Below the pieces are notes generated by a model, which was given only the letters and a program-made list of their open reading frames with translations, was not told the origin of the DNA and searched no databases. From the NCBI RefSeq assembly GCF_900115745.1, contig NZ_FOXP01000002.1:248001-312000 (forward strand): 64,000 bases of DNA, in the 5' to 3' direction. The stretch's first letter is position 1. The number at the start of each line of letters is the position of its first letter. The DNA comes from Sphingomonas rubra (GTDB lineage: Bacteria; Pseudomonadota; Alphaproteobacteria; Sphingomonadales; Sphingomonadaceae). The position numbers and the translations under genes were made by a program. This document shows positions 26,354-36,726 of this stretch, piece after piece.

Positions 26354-27586
26354 TCAGGGTGATGTGATCCTATTCTGGAGAGGGCGGCCGCCCTTCCAGA
26401 CGCGCAAGGGGCGGCCCTGGACAGGGAGACCGTCGAAGGGCGTGTTGCCGGCCGAGGCGAATGCCTCGCCGTCGATCTGCCAGGGTGTTCCATCGTCGAA
26501 CAGCAGCAGGTCGGCCGGCGCGCCGACGGCGAGCGTACCGCTGTCGAGGCCGAGGATGTGTGCGGGCTGCGCGGCGAGCAGGCGGAACAGCCGGTCGAGC
26601 GTGACGTGACCGTCGCGCACCAGCGTCAGCGACAGAGCGAGCAGCGTCTCGGCACCCGCCATGCCGGCGGCGGCGTCGGCGAAGGGGAGGCGCTTGGCTT
26701 CCGGCCCCTGCGGGTCGTGGCCGGAGGCGATCACGTCGATCGTGCCGTCCGCCACCGCGGCCAGGCAGGCGCGGCGGTCCGCCTCGTCGCGCAAAGGGGG
26801 CGAGAGGTGGGCGAAGGTGCGGAAATCGCTCATCGCCAGGTCGGACAGCAGCAGGTGGGCGGGGGTGATGCCGCAGGTGACGGCGACGCCGCGGCGCTTG
26901 GCGGCGCGGACGAGGTCGAGCGCGGGGGCGGTGGTCACCTGGCGGAGGTGGAGGCGGGCGCCGGTTTCCTCCGCCAGCATCAGGTCGCGGGCGACCGCCA
27001 GCGCCTCGGCGAGGGCGGGCGCGGCGGGGAGGCCGAGGCGGGTCGCGGTCTCGCCCGCGGTGGCGACCGCGCCGGCGGCGAGGCCCGCGTCCTCGGCATG
27101 GGCGATCACGGGCAGGTCGAGGTCGCGGGCGTAGGATAGGACGCGCGCCATCACGCCGGCGTCGGCGATCCAGCCGCGGCCGGTGCCGACCGCGCGGGCG
27201 CCGGCGGCCTGGCAGAAGGCCATCTCACCCAGGTCCCGCCCCGCCAGCGCGCGGGTGGCGGCGGCGATCGGGTGAATCCACAGGTCGGGCTTGCCGATCA
27301 GCGCGGCGCGCTGGACGGCGCCGGGCTCGTCGAGCGGGGGCGTGCCGTCGGGCATCAGCGCGACGCGGACGATGCCGCCGCGGCGGCATGCCTCGCGGTC
27401 GACGGCGAAGACGCCGAGATCGACGATGGCGGGGCCAAGGAGCTTGCCGCGGCAGTCGATCACCTCGGCGTCGGATGGCGCATCGACCGTGCCGATGGCG
27501 GCGATGATGCCGTCGCGGACGAGGAGCGCGCCGGGCTCGACGCGGTCCGCGAGGATCAGGCGGGCGTTGTTGAGAAGGAGCGTCAT
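26354..27586 (-). CDS. Dihydroorotase-like protein lacking metal ligands (PyrC')
   Basis: 410-residue amidohydrolase-fold protein of the dihydroorotase family, partner of pyrB. The usual DxHxH zinc motif after the first strand is replaced by [13 protein letters not shown], and the later TDHAPH segment by SGHDPQGP, so it should not hydrolyse dihydroorotate. In Pseudomonas an inactive PyrC' is a structural subunit that holds aspartate transcarbamoylase trimers together (established); the ATGA overlap with pyrB makes the same role likely here. A true dihydroorotase must be encoded elsewhere. Confidence 0.87.
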   Translation of the reverse strand: MTLLLNNARLILADRVEPGALLVRDGIIAAIGTVDAPSDAEVIDCRGKLLGPAIVDLGVFAVDREACRRGGIVRVALMPDGTPPLDEPGAVQRAALIGKPDLWIHPIAAATRALAGRDLGEMAFCQAAGARAVGTGRGWIADAGVMARVLSYARDLDLPVIAHAEDAGLAAGAVATAGETATRLGLPAAPALAEALAVARDLMLAEETGARLHLRQVTTAPALDLVRAAKRRGVAVTCGITPAHLLLSDLAMSDFRTFAHLSPPLRDEADRRACLAAVADGTIDVIASGHDPQGPEAKRLPFADAAAGMAGAETLLALSLTLVRDGHVTLDRLFRLLAAQPAHILGLDSGTLAVGAPADLLLFDDGTPWQIDGEAFASAGNTPFDGLPVQGRPLRVWKGGRPLQNRITSP

Positions 27587-28569
27587 GCCCAGCCCTCCAC
27601 CTTGCGCGTTCGCCGCGTCAGCACGTCGAGGCAGGCCATGCGGACGGCGACGCCCATCGCCACCTGCTCGGTGATCGCCGACTGCGGGCCATCGGCGACG
27701 GCGGAGTCGATCTCGACGCCGCGATTCATCGGGCCGGGGTGCATGACGAGGGCGTGCGGCGCGGCGCGGGCGAGGCGTTCGGGCGTCAGGCCGTAGCGGA
27801 GTCGGTATTCGCGCGGGGAAGGGATGGTGCCGCCCTCCATCCGCTCGTTCTGGACGCGGAGCATCATGACGACGTCGGCCCCCTCCAGCGCGGCGTCGAA
27901 GTCGGTGTACGGCGTCACGAACATGCGGTCGATGGCGGGCGGCATGAGGGTGGAGGGGGCGCAGACGCGGACCTCGGCGGCCAAGGCGGTGAGGCAGAGG
28001 ATGTTGGAGCGGGCGACGCGGCTGTGGAGCAGGTCGCCGCAGATCACCACGCGCTGGCCGGCGACCGAGCCCCGGCGGCGACGGATGGTGAGCGCGTCGA
28101 GCAGCGCCTGTGTGGGGTGTTCGTGGCGGCCATCGCCGGCGTTGAGGACGGGGCAATCGACCTTGTCGGCGATCAGCTTCACCGCGCCGGAGGACATGTG
28201 GCGGATGACGAGCACGTCGGCGCGCATGGCGTTCAGCGTCTGCGCGGTATCGATCAGCGTCTCGCCCTTCTTCACCGAGGATTGCGCGGCATGCATGTTG
28301 ACGAGGTCGGCGCCGAGGCGCTTGCCGGCGATCTCGAAGCTCAGCAGCGTGCGTGTCGAGTTCTCGAAGAAGGCGTTGATCTGGGTGAGGTTGCTGAGCG
28401 GCTGCGCGCTCTGGTCGCGGGTGCGGTTCGCCTCCACCCAGCGCTCCGCCTCGTCGAGGAGGAAGGCGATCTCGTGCGGCTGGAGCCCCTCGATCCCGAG
28501 CAGGTGGCGGTGCGGGAAGACGGCGCCGCCGGGGATCAGCGTGGCGGGGCGGTGGTCCGAGCGGGTCAT
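27583..28569 (-). CDS. pyrB: Aspartate carbamoyltransferase catalytic subunit
   Basis: 328-residue transcarbamoylase of pyrimidine synthesis (carbamoyl phosphate + L-aspartate to N-carbamoyl-L-aspartate). The carbamoyl-phosphate loop is FFENSTRT (Ser71-Thr-Arg-Thr74), with [17 protein letters not shown] and the C-terminal HPGPMNRG also intact. No pyrI regulatory gene is adjacent, consistent with the PyrB-PyrC' class. The TGA overlaps the ATG of the dihydroorotase-like gene by 4 nt. Confidence 0.96.
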   Translation of the reverse strand: MTRSDHRPATLIPGGAVFPHRHLLGIEGLQPHEIAFLLDEAERWVEANRTRDQSAQPLSNLTQINAFFENSTRTLLSFEIAGKRLGADLVNMHAAQSSVKKGETLIDTAQTLNAMRADVLVIRHMSSGAVKLIADKVDCPVLNAGDGRHEHPTQALLDALTIRRRRGSVAGQRVVICGDLLHSRVARSNILCLTALAAEVRVCAPSTLMPPAIDRMFVTPYTDFDAALEGADVVMMLRVQNERMEGGTIPSPREYRLRYGLTPERLARAAPHALVMHPGPMNRGVEIDSAVADGPQSAITEQVAMGVAVRMACLDVLTRRTRKVEGWA

Positions 28570-28815
28570 CGAGGGCGCGGGGTAGCGGCGGCGGCGGGGC
28601 GGGGCAAGCGGGGGGTGGCGGCGGAAGTTCCGGCTAAGTTTAGTCAGGAAATTGCGTGGCGGCGGTTTGCTTGACTCGATTGACCCCTGGAAGGAAACGT
28701 GCGGGCGTGATCGTTTCCGATTGTGCGACGATGAGAAAGAGCGGTGGTGATCCTGTGAGCGGGATCATAGCTGATTCGAGGTTTGTAGGACAGCGGCGGT
28801 CCGGGGAGCCGTCGA

Positions 28816-30717
28816 TCAGGTGACGGCGCTGCCGATCGGCGTCCTCGATGCGACCAGCCGATCGAAGAGGGTTTCGAGGTCGGTCAAGCGTTGCGTCAGC
28901 CGATCGAAGGCGGAGGCCCGTGCCGTTTCCTCCGAATGGCGGCGTGAGGATATGGCCAGCGCGCGGGCGACCGGGTCGGCGATCTCCATGAGCGTCTCGC
29001 GTTCGTCCTTGCCGTAAAAACTGCCATCCGGCCGGGGACCCAGCAGCAGCCATCCCGCGAGGCCGACACCATCCGCGTAGAGCGGGACGCGCAGGGGGAA
29101 GAGCGGATCGCCGCGATCGGCATGGAGCCGATCGTGGTCGCCGGGAGCCTCCCCTGCATGGCGGAGCCAGTCGGTGACGGTGTCCGGCTCGACGCCGCGC
29201 GAGGCGATGACCAGCCCGTTGGCGGTCACCGCGCCATGGGCCGCGCGCACGCCCGTTCCCAGGCGCGCCAGCGTGGCGTGTCCGAGCGCCTGCGGATCGG
29301 CCGTTTCGCGCAGATCGGCGACCAGGGCCGGCAGGCTGCGTCGCAGCCGGAACAAATCGCCCTGGAACCGCCGTTCCGCCCATCGGGTCACGCGTCCGTG
29401 CACCGGCACGGTGATGACGGCGGCGATCGCGGCGCCGAGCGCGCCCGACCATGCGCCCATCTCGGCGCCGAGGAACCGCTCGCCCAGCGCCTCGATGATC
29501 TTGCCGGACGCGGCGAAGATCGCCAGCAGGATCAGCGTCAGCGCGCCGAACGCGACGGATCGGCTGATCGCCGTTTCGGCATCGTACAGCCGAAAGCGAA
29601 ACAGCGAGATCAGCAATCCGGCGGGAATCGCCAACGCGGACAGCGCGAACGTCAGGTGGGAGAAGAGGATGATCCAGCTGCCGAGCGCGAGGTCGTCGAC
29701 GTGCGCCTGCAGGTAGACCAAAGCCGAGTTGGCGAGCCTGAGCACGCAGAATGCGGTGATGCCGAACAGCACCGATTTGATCTGCTGACGCGCAATGCCC
29801 GTCGGCGTGACCCGCAATTGCTGCATGACCGCGAGCAACAGAGCGGCAGGGGGGATGGCGGCAACGAGCGGAAACCAGGAAGACGACAGGAAGCCGTATA
29901 TCATCAGCGATCGACAGGCTTCTCCGATCAATACACTGGCCAGTGCAAGCCACTGCCACCCGGTGCTGATGCGGCGGGTGGCAAACAACAGAACGGCAAG
30001 CGTCAGGACGATCGTGGCGAGGGAATATTGAAGATCGACGCCAGGCGCCAATCCCAGCACTAGCGAGAAGGAAAGGAGTTGCGCCACCTTCTCCCGCGGA
30101 CGGCGAAGGAACAGCAACAGCGCCGTCAGCAGGCTTGCCGACCAGGCGATCAGGAAGATCGCGAACGCGGTCCACCTTCGGACCTCGTAATCGATGCCCC
30201 AATCAGCCATGCTGCGTTGAAGCCGATAGGGGTCGCGAACAACGCCGATCGTCCGTATGATGCCGTCCTGGTGGCGGACCGTGAGACGGACCGCATCGCC
30301 GGCCGGTCCGGTCAGGGCCGCGACCCTGGCATCATCCTCGCTCGGAAGCCGCTTTCCATCGACGGCCAGCAATAGATCGCCTTCACGAAAACCGATGCGG
30401 CTCCCTTCCTTGCCGAGCGGCCCGAGCAGCATGCCTTCGGCCGAGGGTTGCAGGTAAGGCGACAGGCCGAGCGCGAAGCCGGCCTTCTGCTGCCGCTGTG
30501 TCGCGAGTTCGGAGGTGAGGCCGCCGTAGGACACGGACACGATCGCTCCGACGAACAGCACGACCCAGAGCACTCGATAGGCGATGAACGCCGCCGTCTT
30601 GAACGGCCGTCCGCGTGCCTCCACCACATCGCTGCCTTGCGACACCGTCTTCTCCACACGAGGAAGGATGTCCGGACGCGCGGCCAGTAACCCTCGCGCT
30701 TCCCGATGGAGCGCCAT
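28816..30717 (-). CDS. Multi-pass membrane protein with PDZ-like and GAF-like regions
   Basis: About 633 residues. One helix near 45-67 precedes a PDZ-like periplasmic stretch (80-165; EGSRIGFREGDLLLAVDGKR). Some eight to nine hydrophobic segments cover roughly 180-420, then a soluble C-terminus (430-633) with a GAF-like region (LARLGTGVRAAHGAVTANG, ADGVGLAGWLLLGPRPDG) ends in a coiled coil. The layout is that of a PDZ-type membrane sensor kinase whose HisKA and HATPase domains are absent. The product of the signal is unknown. No ribosome site is seen before the ATG, so the start is uncertain. Base composition is visibly less GC-rich than its neighbours. Confidence 0.72.
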   Translation of the reverse strand: MALHREARGLLAARPDILPRVEKTVSQGSDVVEARGRPFKTAAFIAYRVLWVVLFVGAIVSVSYGGLTSELATQRQQKAGFALGLSPYLQPSAEGMLLGPLGKEGSRIGFREGDLLLAVDGKRLPSEDDARVAALTGPAGDAVRLTVRHQDGIIRTIGVVRDPYRLQRSMADWGIDYEVRRWTAFAIFLIAWSASLLTALLLFLRRPREKVAQLLSFSLVLGLAPGVDLQYSLATIVLTLAVLLFATRRISTGWQWLALASVLIGEACRSLMIYGFLSSSWFPLVAAIPPAALLLAVMQQLRVTPTGIARQQIKSVLFGITAFCVLRLANSALVYLQAHVDDLALGSWIILFSHLTFALSALAIPAGLLISLFRFRLYDAETAISRSVAFGALTLILLAIFAASGKIIEALGERFLGAEMGAWSGALGAAIAAVITVPVHGRVTRWAERRFQGDLFRLRRSLPALVADLRETADPQALGHATLARLGTGVRAAHGAVTANGLVIASRGVEPDTVTDWLRHAGEAPGDHDRLHADRGDPLFPLRVPLYADGVGLAGWLLLGPRPDGSFYGKDERETLMEIADPVARALAISSRRHSEETARASAFDRLTQRLTDLETLFDRLVASRTPIGSAVT

Positions 30718-30803
30718 CGTTCAGCGTCAGTCGCGCGAGGCGCCGGACGATAGGGAGAGCCGCCATGATCTGTAAAGACGATCGATCCGTCGGTGGCCTG
30801 CCT

Positions 30804-31277
30804 TTATGCCGCCACCAACGCGTCGATGGCGGCCTGGAGGATGTGGGCGGCGGCGTGGTTGTCGATGCGGGTCGCCCTTTTCGCGCGGCTCATGTCCTGG
30901 GCGATCATCGCGCGTTCGGCGGCGACGGTGGACCAGCGTTCGTCCCAGAGGAGGACGGGGGCGAGGTCGGCGACGTTGCGGGCAAAAGCGCGGCTCGACT
31001 GGCTGCGGGGACTCTCCGATCCGTCGAGATTGAGGGGGAGGCCGATGACGAGGCCCTTTACCTGCTGCTGCGCGACGAGGGTGGCGAGGGCGGCCTTGTC
31101 GGCGGTGAACTTGGTGCGGCGGACGAGGGTGGCGGGGCTGGCGAAGCTCCAGCCGGCGTCGCAGAGGGCGGTGCCGATCGTCTTGGTGCCGACGTCGAGG
31201 CCGAGGAGCCGGCCGCCTTGTGGAAGCGCGGTGCGGAAGTCGGCGGCCGCCAGGGTGACGAGCGGGGCGGCGATCAT
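30804..31277 (-). CDS. ruvX: Putative pre-16S rRNA nuclease / Holliday junction resolvase RuvX
   Basis: 157-residue YqgF/RuvX RNase H-fold nuclease, used in 16S rRNA 5' end maturation. Motifs: [17 protein letters not shown] (first Asp), [30 protein letters not shown] (acidic pair) and the final [12 protein letters not shown] (last Asp). The start MIAAPLVT shares one base with the stop of the upstream DUF3089 gene. The roughly 18-residue lead before the first motif is slightly longer than usual, so a later start cannot be excluded. Confidence 0.92.
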   Translation of the reverse strand: MIAAPLVTLAAADFRTALPQGGRLLGLDVGTKTIGTALCDAGWSFASPATLVRRTKFTADKAALATLVAQQQVKGLVIGLPLNLDGSESPRSQSSRAFARNVADLAPVLLWDERWSTVAAERAMIAQDMSRAKRATRIDNHAAAHILQAAIDALVAA

Positions 31278-32401
31278 CAGTAGAGACGCGCGCGACGGCT
31301 CTCGAACGCGCCCGCCCTTCGCAGCGCGTCGGCGCGGACGTTGGCCCAGAACAGGCTGTAGTCGTAGACGTGGTAGTTGTTGCCGGGCAGCACATAGGGG
31401 CCGACGTCCGGGCCCTCGCCGATCAGCAGGAAATCGCCGGCGCAGCGTGCGGGGACGCGGCCGGCGGTGATGGCGGCGGTGGCGAGGTCCTTGGCCGGGT
31501 AGAGCGTGCCGAGGTTGGCGGCGGCGGGGGCGGTCGCATTCGGCGTGCCGGTGAGGGGGTTGGTGCAGACCATCGGCGTGGATTTGCGCGACACGCCGGT
31601 GAAGCCGGTGGTGCGGTCGTAGGTGTCGACGATCAGCGACGGGTCGGCGGGCTCGGCGAAGGTCTGCCACGACAGGAGGCAGCGGAACTGGTCGGCGCGG
31701 CTGCACTCGGGCAGGCCCATCGCGGGCAGGTCGGCGGTGCGCGAGACGGGCCAGCCGACGACATAGGCGGCGACGATGCGGCGGGCGAGCGCGGGGTCTC
31801 TCGCCACACGGTCGCGCAGCAGGCGGGTGAGGTGAAGCGCGCCCTGGCTGTGGCCGGCGAGGATGATCGGGCGATCGGGCGCGACCTGGCGGAGGAAGGC
31901 GTCGAAGGCAGCGGTGACGTCGCGGTAGGCGAGGGCGAGGGCGCGCTCGGCATCGGCGGCGCTGGTCAGGAAGGCGCCGAAGGTGGCTTGGCGGTAGCGC
32001 GGGGCCCAGATTTCGCCAACGGCGTTGAAGGCGCTCGCCTGGCCGCGGAGGAACAGGGCGGCGCGGTCGTTCGTCTCGGGATCGTCGATCGGCGCATTCC
32101 AATGATCGCGGCTGACGTAGGAGGTGGGGTGGATGAAGAAGATCGCGGCGCCGTCGCCGGGCTCCCCGGCCGCGTAACCCTGTGGAACCCAGAGCGCGGG
32201 ATTGGCGGGCAGGTCGGGGCGGGCGAGCCACATCGCCTTGTCGTCGTAGGCGCGGCTCTCCACCGACGGCTGCGCGCGGAACTGCTCGCCCGGGACCAGC
32301 GCGGCGCGGATCAGGTCGTTGCCGTAGAAGCGGTAGGCCAGGGCGCCCGCGATGACGAGCACAATGAGGACGACCATCGCGTAGAGGAACTTGCGCGCCA
32401 A
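31277..32401 (-). CDS. DUF3089 alpha/beta-hydrolase, membrane-anchored
   Basis: 374-residue protein with an N-terminal membrane helix ([19 protein letters not shown]) and an alpha/beta-hydrolase domain of the DUF3089 type. The nucleophile elbow is [10 protein letters not shown] (Ser near residue 180), and [17 protein letters not shown] is a family hallmark near the oxyanion strand. A lipase or esterase activity at the outer face of the inner membrane is plausible; the substrate is unknown. It is translationally linked to ruvX (TGATG) and divergent from gatC. Confidence 0.82.
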   Translation of the reverse strand: MARKFLYAMVVLIVLVIAGALAYRFYGNDLIRAALVPGEQFRAQPSVESRAYDDKAMWLARPDLPANPALWVPQGYAAGEPGDGAAIFFIHPTSYVSRDHWNAPIDDPETNDRAALFLRGQASAFNAVGEIWAPRYRQATFGAFLTSAADAERALALAYRDVTAAFDAFLRQVAPDRPIILAGHSQGALHLTRLLRDRVARDPALARRIVAAYVVGWPVSRTADLPAMGLPECSRADQFRCLLSWQTFAEPADPSLIVDTYDRTTGFTGVSRKSTPMVCTNPLTGTPNATAPAAANLGTLYPAKDLATAAITAGRVPARCAGDFLLIGEGPDVGPYVLPGNNYHVYDYSLFWANVRADALRRAGAFESRRARLY

Positions 32402-32460
32402 AGGAGGCTCCGTGTCGGCAGAGGTTGCGCCGCGGGCGGCGGCGATGCTAGCCGCGGGGC

Positions 32461-32763
32461 ATGTCCGTCGACACCGCCACCGTCAAGAAGATCGCGAGCC
32501 TCGCCCGCATCGCCATCACCGAGGAGGACGCGACCCGCATCGCGCCCGAGCTCGACAACATCCTCCACTGGATCGAGCAATTGGGCGAGGTGGATACCAG
32601 CGGGGTGGAGCCGATGACGGCGGTGATCCCCAACCACCTGCGGCTGCGCGACGACGTGGTGAACGCCGATCCGCTGACCGGTGGGGGCATCCGCGAGGCG
32701 CTGATGGCGAATGCGCCGCAGGCGGAGCACGGGTTCTTCACGGTGCCCAAGGTGATCGAGTGA
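32461..32763 (+). CDS. gatC: Asp/Glu-tRNA amidotransferase subunit C
   Basis: 100-residue GatC, the clamp subunit of GatCAB that converts misacylated Glu-tRNAGln and Asp-tRNAAsn to the amide forms. [34 protein letters not shown] and the C-terminal [11 protein letters not shown] are family hallmarks. Length is normal. A repeat-filled 172-bp gap separates it from gatA. Confidence 0.96.
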   Translation: MSVDTATVKKIASLARIAITEEDATRIAPELDNILHWIEQLGEVDTSGVEPMTAVIPNHLRLRDDVVNADPLTGGGIREALMANAPQAEHGFFTVPKVIE

Positions 32764-32769
32764 GGGGCA

Positions 32770-32885
32770 GTCTTCTCTCTTCTTCGTCGTGCCGGACTCG
32801 TTCCGGCATCCACCTTTCCGCAGGAGCATCGATCGATGGATGCGCGGCACGGTGGACCCCGGCACGGGGCCGGGGTGACGGGTGG
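32770..32885. repeat. REP-like palindromes in the gatC-gatA gap
   Basis: GTGCCGGACTCGTTCCGGCATCC and GGACCCCGGCACGGGGCCGGGGTGACG flank a short loop, the same two-part unit seen elsewhere in the window. It lies inside what should be one operon, so it may form RNA hairpins that tune gatA expression. Confidence 0.7.
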
Positions 32886-32935
32886 GTGTCGGTCGCCGGC
32901 GCTTCTTTCATGACTTCGACGATGTGGACCTTGGC

Positions 32936-34420
32936 ATGACCGACCTCACCGACCTCGGCATTGCCGGTATCCGCGACGGGTTCCGCTCGGGCGCCTTTTC
33001 CGCGCGCGAGGTGGCGGAGGCGTTCAACGCCAACGTCGCCAAGGCCAAGGCGCTGAACGCGTTCCTGGTCGAGACGCCGGAGCACGCGCTCGCCGCCGCC
33101 GACGCGGCCGATGCGGCGCGCGCGGCGGGAGAGGAGGCGAAGCCCCTCGCCGGCGTGCCGATCGGGATGAAGGACCTGTTCTGCACCAAGGGCGTGGCGA
33201 CCACGGCGGCGAGCGAGATCCTGGGCGGGTTCGTGCCGCCGTACGAATCGACCGTGTCGCAGAATTTGTGGGACGCGGGCGCGGGGATGCTGGGCAAGCT
33301 CAACATGGACCAGTTCGCGATGGGCTCGTCCAACGAGACGTCGGCGTTCGGCAACGTCATCTCGCCGTGGCGGCGGTCGGACGGCGGCAATGCCCCGCTG
33401 GCGCCGGGCGGGTCGTCGGGCGGATCTTCGTCGGCGGTGGCGGCGCGGCTGTGTCCGGGCGCGACGGGGACGGATACGGGCGGCTCGATCCGGCAGCCGG
33501 CGGCGTTCACGGGAATTTCCGGCATCAAGCCGACCTATGGCCGTTGTTCGCGCTGGGGGACGATCGCGTTCGCGTCGTCGCTCGACCAGGCGGGACCGAT
33601 GGCGCGCGACGTGCGCGATTGCGCGATCATGCTGGAGGCGATGGCGGGGTTCGACGCCAAGGACGCGACCTCGCTCGACCTGGACGTGCCGCACTGGGAA
33701 GCGGGATTGTCCGGCGATCTCAAGGGCAAGCGGGTCGGTATTCCCAAGGAATATCGGGTCGAGGGGATGCCGGCGGAGATCGAGGCGCTGTGGAGCCGTG
33801 GCATCGGCTGGCTGCGCGACGCGGGGGCGGAGATCGTCGAGGTGTCGCTGCCGCACACCAAATATGCGCTACCGGCCTATTACATCATCGCGCCGGCCGA
33901 GGCGTCGTCGAACCTCGCGCGGTACGACGGCGTGCGGTACGGGTTGCGCGACCTGCCCGAGGGCGCGGGGTTGCAGGATATGTACGCGGCGACACGGGCG
34001 GACGGCTTCGGCCCGGAGGTGAAGCGGCGGATCATGATCGGCACCTATGTGCTGTCGGCCGGCTTCTACGACGCGTATTACACGCAGGCGCAGAAGGTGC
34101 GCGCGCTGATCGCGCGCGATTTCGAGCGGGCGTGGGAGCAGTGCGACCTGCTGCTGACGCCGACCGCGCCGTCGGCGGCGTTCGCGCTGGGCGAGAAATC
34201 GGCCGATCCGATCGCGATGTATCTGAACGACGTGTTCACGGTGCCATCGTCGCTGGCGGGGCTGCCGGCGATGAGCGTGCCGGGTGGGTTGGACGCGGCC
34301 GGGCTGCCGCTGGGGCTGCAGGTGATCGGGCGCGCGCTCGACGAGCAAGGGGTGCTGAACGCGGGACTGGCGATCGAGGAGCGCGCCGGCTTCACTGAGC
34401 GTCCGGCGGCGTGGTGGTGA
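32936..34420 (+). CDS. gatA: Asp/Glu-tRNA amidotransferase subunit A
   Basis: 494-residue amidase-signature glutaminase subunit of GatCAB. The Ser-cisSer-Lys triad is visible: Lys in [10 protein letters not shown], cis-Ser in [14 protein letters not shown] and the nucleophile Ser in [11 protein letters not shown]. The start at [11 protein letters not shown] gives the family's normal N-terminus; an earlier in-frame ATG at 32882 would read through a repeat. gatB follows only after an oppositely oriented toxin-antitoxin pair. Confidence 0.96.
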   Translation: MTDLTDLGIAGIRDGFRSGAFSAREVAEAFNANVAKAKALNAFLVETPEHALAAADAADAARAAGEEAKPLAGVPIGMKDLFCTKGVATTAASEILGGFVPPYESTVSQNLWDAGAGMLGKLNMDQFAMGSSNETSAFGNVISPWRRSDGGNAPLAPGGSSGGSSSAVAARLCPGATGTDTGGSIRQPAAFTGISGIKPTYGRCSRWGTIAFASSLDQAGPMARDVRDCAIMLEAMAGFDAKDATSLDLDVPHWEAGLSGDLKGKRVGIPKEYRVEGMPAEIEALWSRGIGWLRDAGAEIVEVSLPHTKYALPAYYIIAPAEASSNLARYDGVRYGLRDLPEGAGLQDMYAATRADGFGPEVKRRIMIGTYVLSAGFYDAYYTQAQKVRALIARDFERAWEQCDLLLTPTAPSAAFALGEKSADPIAMYLNDVFTVPSSLAGLPAMSVPGGLDAAGLPLGLQVIGRALDEQGVLNAGLAIEERAGFTERPAAWW

Positions 34421-34427
34421 GCGGGCT

Positions 34428-34697
34428 TTAGCGGATCGACACGTATCCGTCTGGTAGCTCGTCACCATCGCGTGGGGGCTCGCCGCCCGAACGGCTCAGG
34501 AAGCGATCGAAGGCTTCGTAGTCGGCTCGGGCAGCGCGCTTTTCAAGGTAACCAAGCGTTTCGAACACGGCGAGCTTCTCTGCCACCGCGCTGGAGATGA
34601 ACTGGTTCATGCTGATGCCATCCTGCTGGGCGGCACGGGCGACAGCATCCTTGATGGAGCGCGGCAATCGCAGTGGGTAGGTCGCCGGATCGTTCAT
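34428..34697 (-). CDS. RHH-type antitoxin
   Basis: 89-residue CopG/HicB-like ribbon-helix-helix protein: TYPLRLPRSIKDAVARAAQQ (strand and helix 1) and GISMNQFISSAVAEKLAVF (helix 2) form the DNA-binding half, and the C-terminal tail probably neutralises the toxin. The ATG is 1 nt after the toxin stop, with AAGGAG about 8 nt before it. It ends 7 nt from the gatA stop on the opposite strand. The function is inferred from its PIN-domain neighbour. Confidence 0.83.
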   Translation of the reverse strand: MNDPATYPLRLPRSIKDAVARAAQQDGISMNQFISSAVAEKLAVFETLGYLEKRAARADYEAFDRFLSRSGGEPPRDGDELPDGYVSIR

Positions 34698-34698
34698 C

Positions 34699-35124
34699 TC
34701 ATTCTCTCCTTGCTCTCTCCAGCGCCTCCCGAGGGAGGAGGCACGCGATTCCGAAGCGGCTGGGAGCATCGCCGAAGTCGCGTCGATTGAACGTCACGAT
34801 CGCGTCCGCTCGCCCATTCACCGCGGCTTCCAGCACGAAGTCGTCGTTCGGATCGCGCGTCGCCGGTCGATAGCTGTAGTCGATCGCCGTTCTTACGGCC
34901 ATGTCCACCAGCACGTCGAGGATGGCGTTGACGTTGTGCACGCTCAGGCCGGATGCTGTCAGCTGCGTGTCGCGGGTAGCCACGGCTTCGTACTCGATCA
35001 CCAATGGCACCGAGACGATGATGGCGACCTTGCGAACTCTCGCCAACCGCAGCAGCTCGATCGAGGCCCCCGTGCTGCTGCGTAGCGCCGCGACGAACAC
35101 ATCGGTGTCGAGGACGATCTTCAT
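34699..35124 (-). CDS. PIN-domain toxin, VapC-like
   Basis: 141-residue putative PIN-family endoribonuclease toxin. Acidic residues are at the expected places: KIVLDTDVFVAAL (start), PLVIEYEAVA, DPNDDFVLEAAV and AIVTFNRRDF. PIN toxins cleave tRNA, rRNA or mRNA (established for VapC). The start MKIVLDTD is the usual N-terminus. Here the toxin gene precedes the antitoxin, the reverse of vapBC order, which does occur in COG1569-type pairs. The module lies antisense between gatA and gatB and is less GC-rich than either. Confidence 0.85.
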   Translation of the reverse strand: MKIVLDTDVFVAALRSSTGASIELLRLARVRKVAIIVSVPLVIEYEAVATRDTQLTASGLSVHNVNAILDVLVDMAVRTAIDYSYRPATRDPNDDFVLEAAVNGRADAIVTFNRRDFGDAPSRFGIACLLPREALERARRE

Positions 35125-35203
35125 CTCACCCGTGATATGACGGTCGGCACCATCAGGCAACGGCACGATTGAAAACGGACGCCCGTCGCGGCATCGCAGA
35201 CCG

Positions 35204-36673
35204 ATGACAGATACCAGCTACCGCATCAAAGGCCGCACCGGCGAGTGGGAGGTCGTGATCGGCCTGGAAGTGCATGCGCAGGTGATGTCGAACGCCAAGC
35301 TGTTCTCCGGATCGGCGACGGCGTTCGGGGCGGAGCCGAACACGCAGGTGTCGCTGGTCGATGCGGCGATGCCGGGGATGCTGCCCGTGCCTAACCGGGA
35401 GTGTATCCGCCAGGCGGTGCGCACGGGCATGGCGATCCAGGCGCAGATCAACCGCTGGTCACGGTTCGACCGCAAGAATTACTTCTACGCCGACTTGCCG
35501 CAGGGGTATCAGATCAGCCAGCTGTACCACCCGCTGGTTGGCGAGGGGCATCTGGACGTCAGCCCCGACGACAAGAACCCGGACGTGGTGAAGCGGATCG
35601 GGATCGAGCGTATCCACGTCGAGCAGGATGCGGGCAAGCTGATGCACGATCAGCATCCGACGCGGTCCTATGTCGACCTCAACCGGTCGGGCGTCGCGCT
35701 GATGGAGATCGTCAGTCGGCCGGACATGGCTTCGCCTGCGGAAGCAGGGGCTTACCTGACGAAGCTCAGGTCGATCCTGCGCTACGTCGGCAGCTGCGAC
35801 GGCAACATGGACCAGGGATCGATGCGCGCCGACGTGAACGTGTCGGTGCGGAAAGCCGGCGAGCCGCTAGGCACGCGGACGGAGACCAAGAACGTCAATT
35901 CGGTGCGCTTCGTCATGCAGGCAATCGAGCATGAGGCGAAACGGCAGGTCGCGGTGCTGGAGGACGGCGGGCAGATCGTCCAGGAGACGCGGCTGTTCAA
36001 TCCGGATACGGGCGCGACGCGGTCGATGCGGTCCAAGGAGGACGCGCACGATTACCGCTACTTCCCCGATCCCGACCTGTTGCCGCTGGAGCTGGATGAG
36101 GCGTTCCTGGAGGAATGCCGCGCGTCGCTGCCCGAATTGCCCGATGCCAAGCGGGCCCGTTACGAGGCGACGGGCGTGTCGGCGTATCAGGCGGGGGTGC
36201 TGACCGCCGAGGTGGAGAGCGCGCGCTGGTTCGATGCGCTGCTGGCGGCGGGTGCGCCGGGCGGGCAGGCGGCGAACTGGGTGACGTCGGAGTTGTTCGG
36301 CGCGCTCAACCGGTTGGGCAAGGGGATCGACGAATCGCCGGTGACGCCGATGAAGGCGGCCGAGCTGCTGACGCTGATCGCCGACGGCACGCTGTCGGGC
36401 AGCCTGGCCAAGCAGGTGTTCGAGATCATGCTGGAGACTGGCCAGCATCCGGGCGTGATCGTCGCCGAGCGCGGGTTGAAGCAGACCAGCGATACCGGCG
36501 CGATCGAGGCGGTGATCGCCGAGGTGTTGGAGAAGAACCCCAACCAGCTCGCCCAATTCCGCGGGGGCAAGGAGGCGCTGTTCGGCTTCTTCGTCGGTCA
36601 GACGATGAAGGCGATGGGCGGCAAGGCCAATCCGGTAGTTGTCAACGATCTGCTGAAGAAGGCGCTTGCCTGA
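35204..36673 (+). CDS. gatB: Asp/Glu-tRNA amidotransferase subunit B
   Basis: 489-residue GatB, the tRNA-binding kinase/amidotransferase subunit. [44 protein letters not shown] and the C-terminal YqeY-like tail ([16 protein letters not shown]) mark the family from end to end. The spacing from gatA (783 nt, filled by a toxin-antitoxin pair) means gatB probably needs its own promoter or readthrough across the insertion. Confidence 0.97.
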   Translation: MTDTSYRIKGRTGEWEVVIGLEVHAQVMSNAKLFSGSATAFGAEPNTQVSLVDAAMPGMLPVPNRECIRQAVRTGMAIQAQINRWSRFDRKNYFYADLPQGYQISQLYHPLVGEGHLDVSPDDKNPDVVKRIGIERIHVEQDAGKLMHDQHPTRSYVDLNRSGVALMEIVSRPDMASPAEAGAYLTKLRSILRYVGSCDGNMDQGSMRADVNVSVRKAGEPLGTRTETKNVNSVRFVMQAIEHEAKRQVAVLEDGGQIVQETRLFNPDTGATRSMRSKEDAHDYRYFPDPDLLPLELDEAFLEECRASLPELPDAKRARYEATGVSAYQAGVLTAEVESARWFDALLAAGAPGGQAANWVTSELFGALNRLGKGIDESPVTPMKAAELLTLIADGTLSGSLAKQVFEIMLETGQHPGVIVAERGLKQTSDTGAIEAVIAEVLEKNPNQLAQFRGGKEALFGFFVGQTMKAMGGKANPVVVNDLLKKALA

Positions 36674-36726
36674 CGCGAGGCCCTCGGATTAGCCTGCCGT
36701 TATCGGGAGGCAACCGGGGGGTAGCC

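Noticed and set aside
26354..28156. 600-residue version of the dihydroorotase-like protein
   Set aside because: The first 190 residues are an out-of-frame reading of pyrB; the family start at [12 protein letters not shown] (27586) overlaps the pyrB stop by 4 nt.
28570..28815. Possible small gene or RNA in the AT-richer gap before pyrB
   Set aside because: I found no frame with a ribosome site and no convincing long hairpin; only short imperfect repeats such as GATCGTTTCCGATTG.
34428..35124. Insertion sequence or phage as carrier of the toxin-antitoxin pair
   Set aside because: No transposase, integrase or flanking direct repeats were seen; only the two genes interrupt gatA-gatB.
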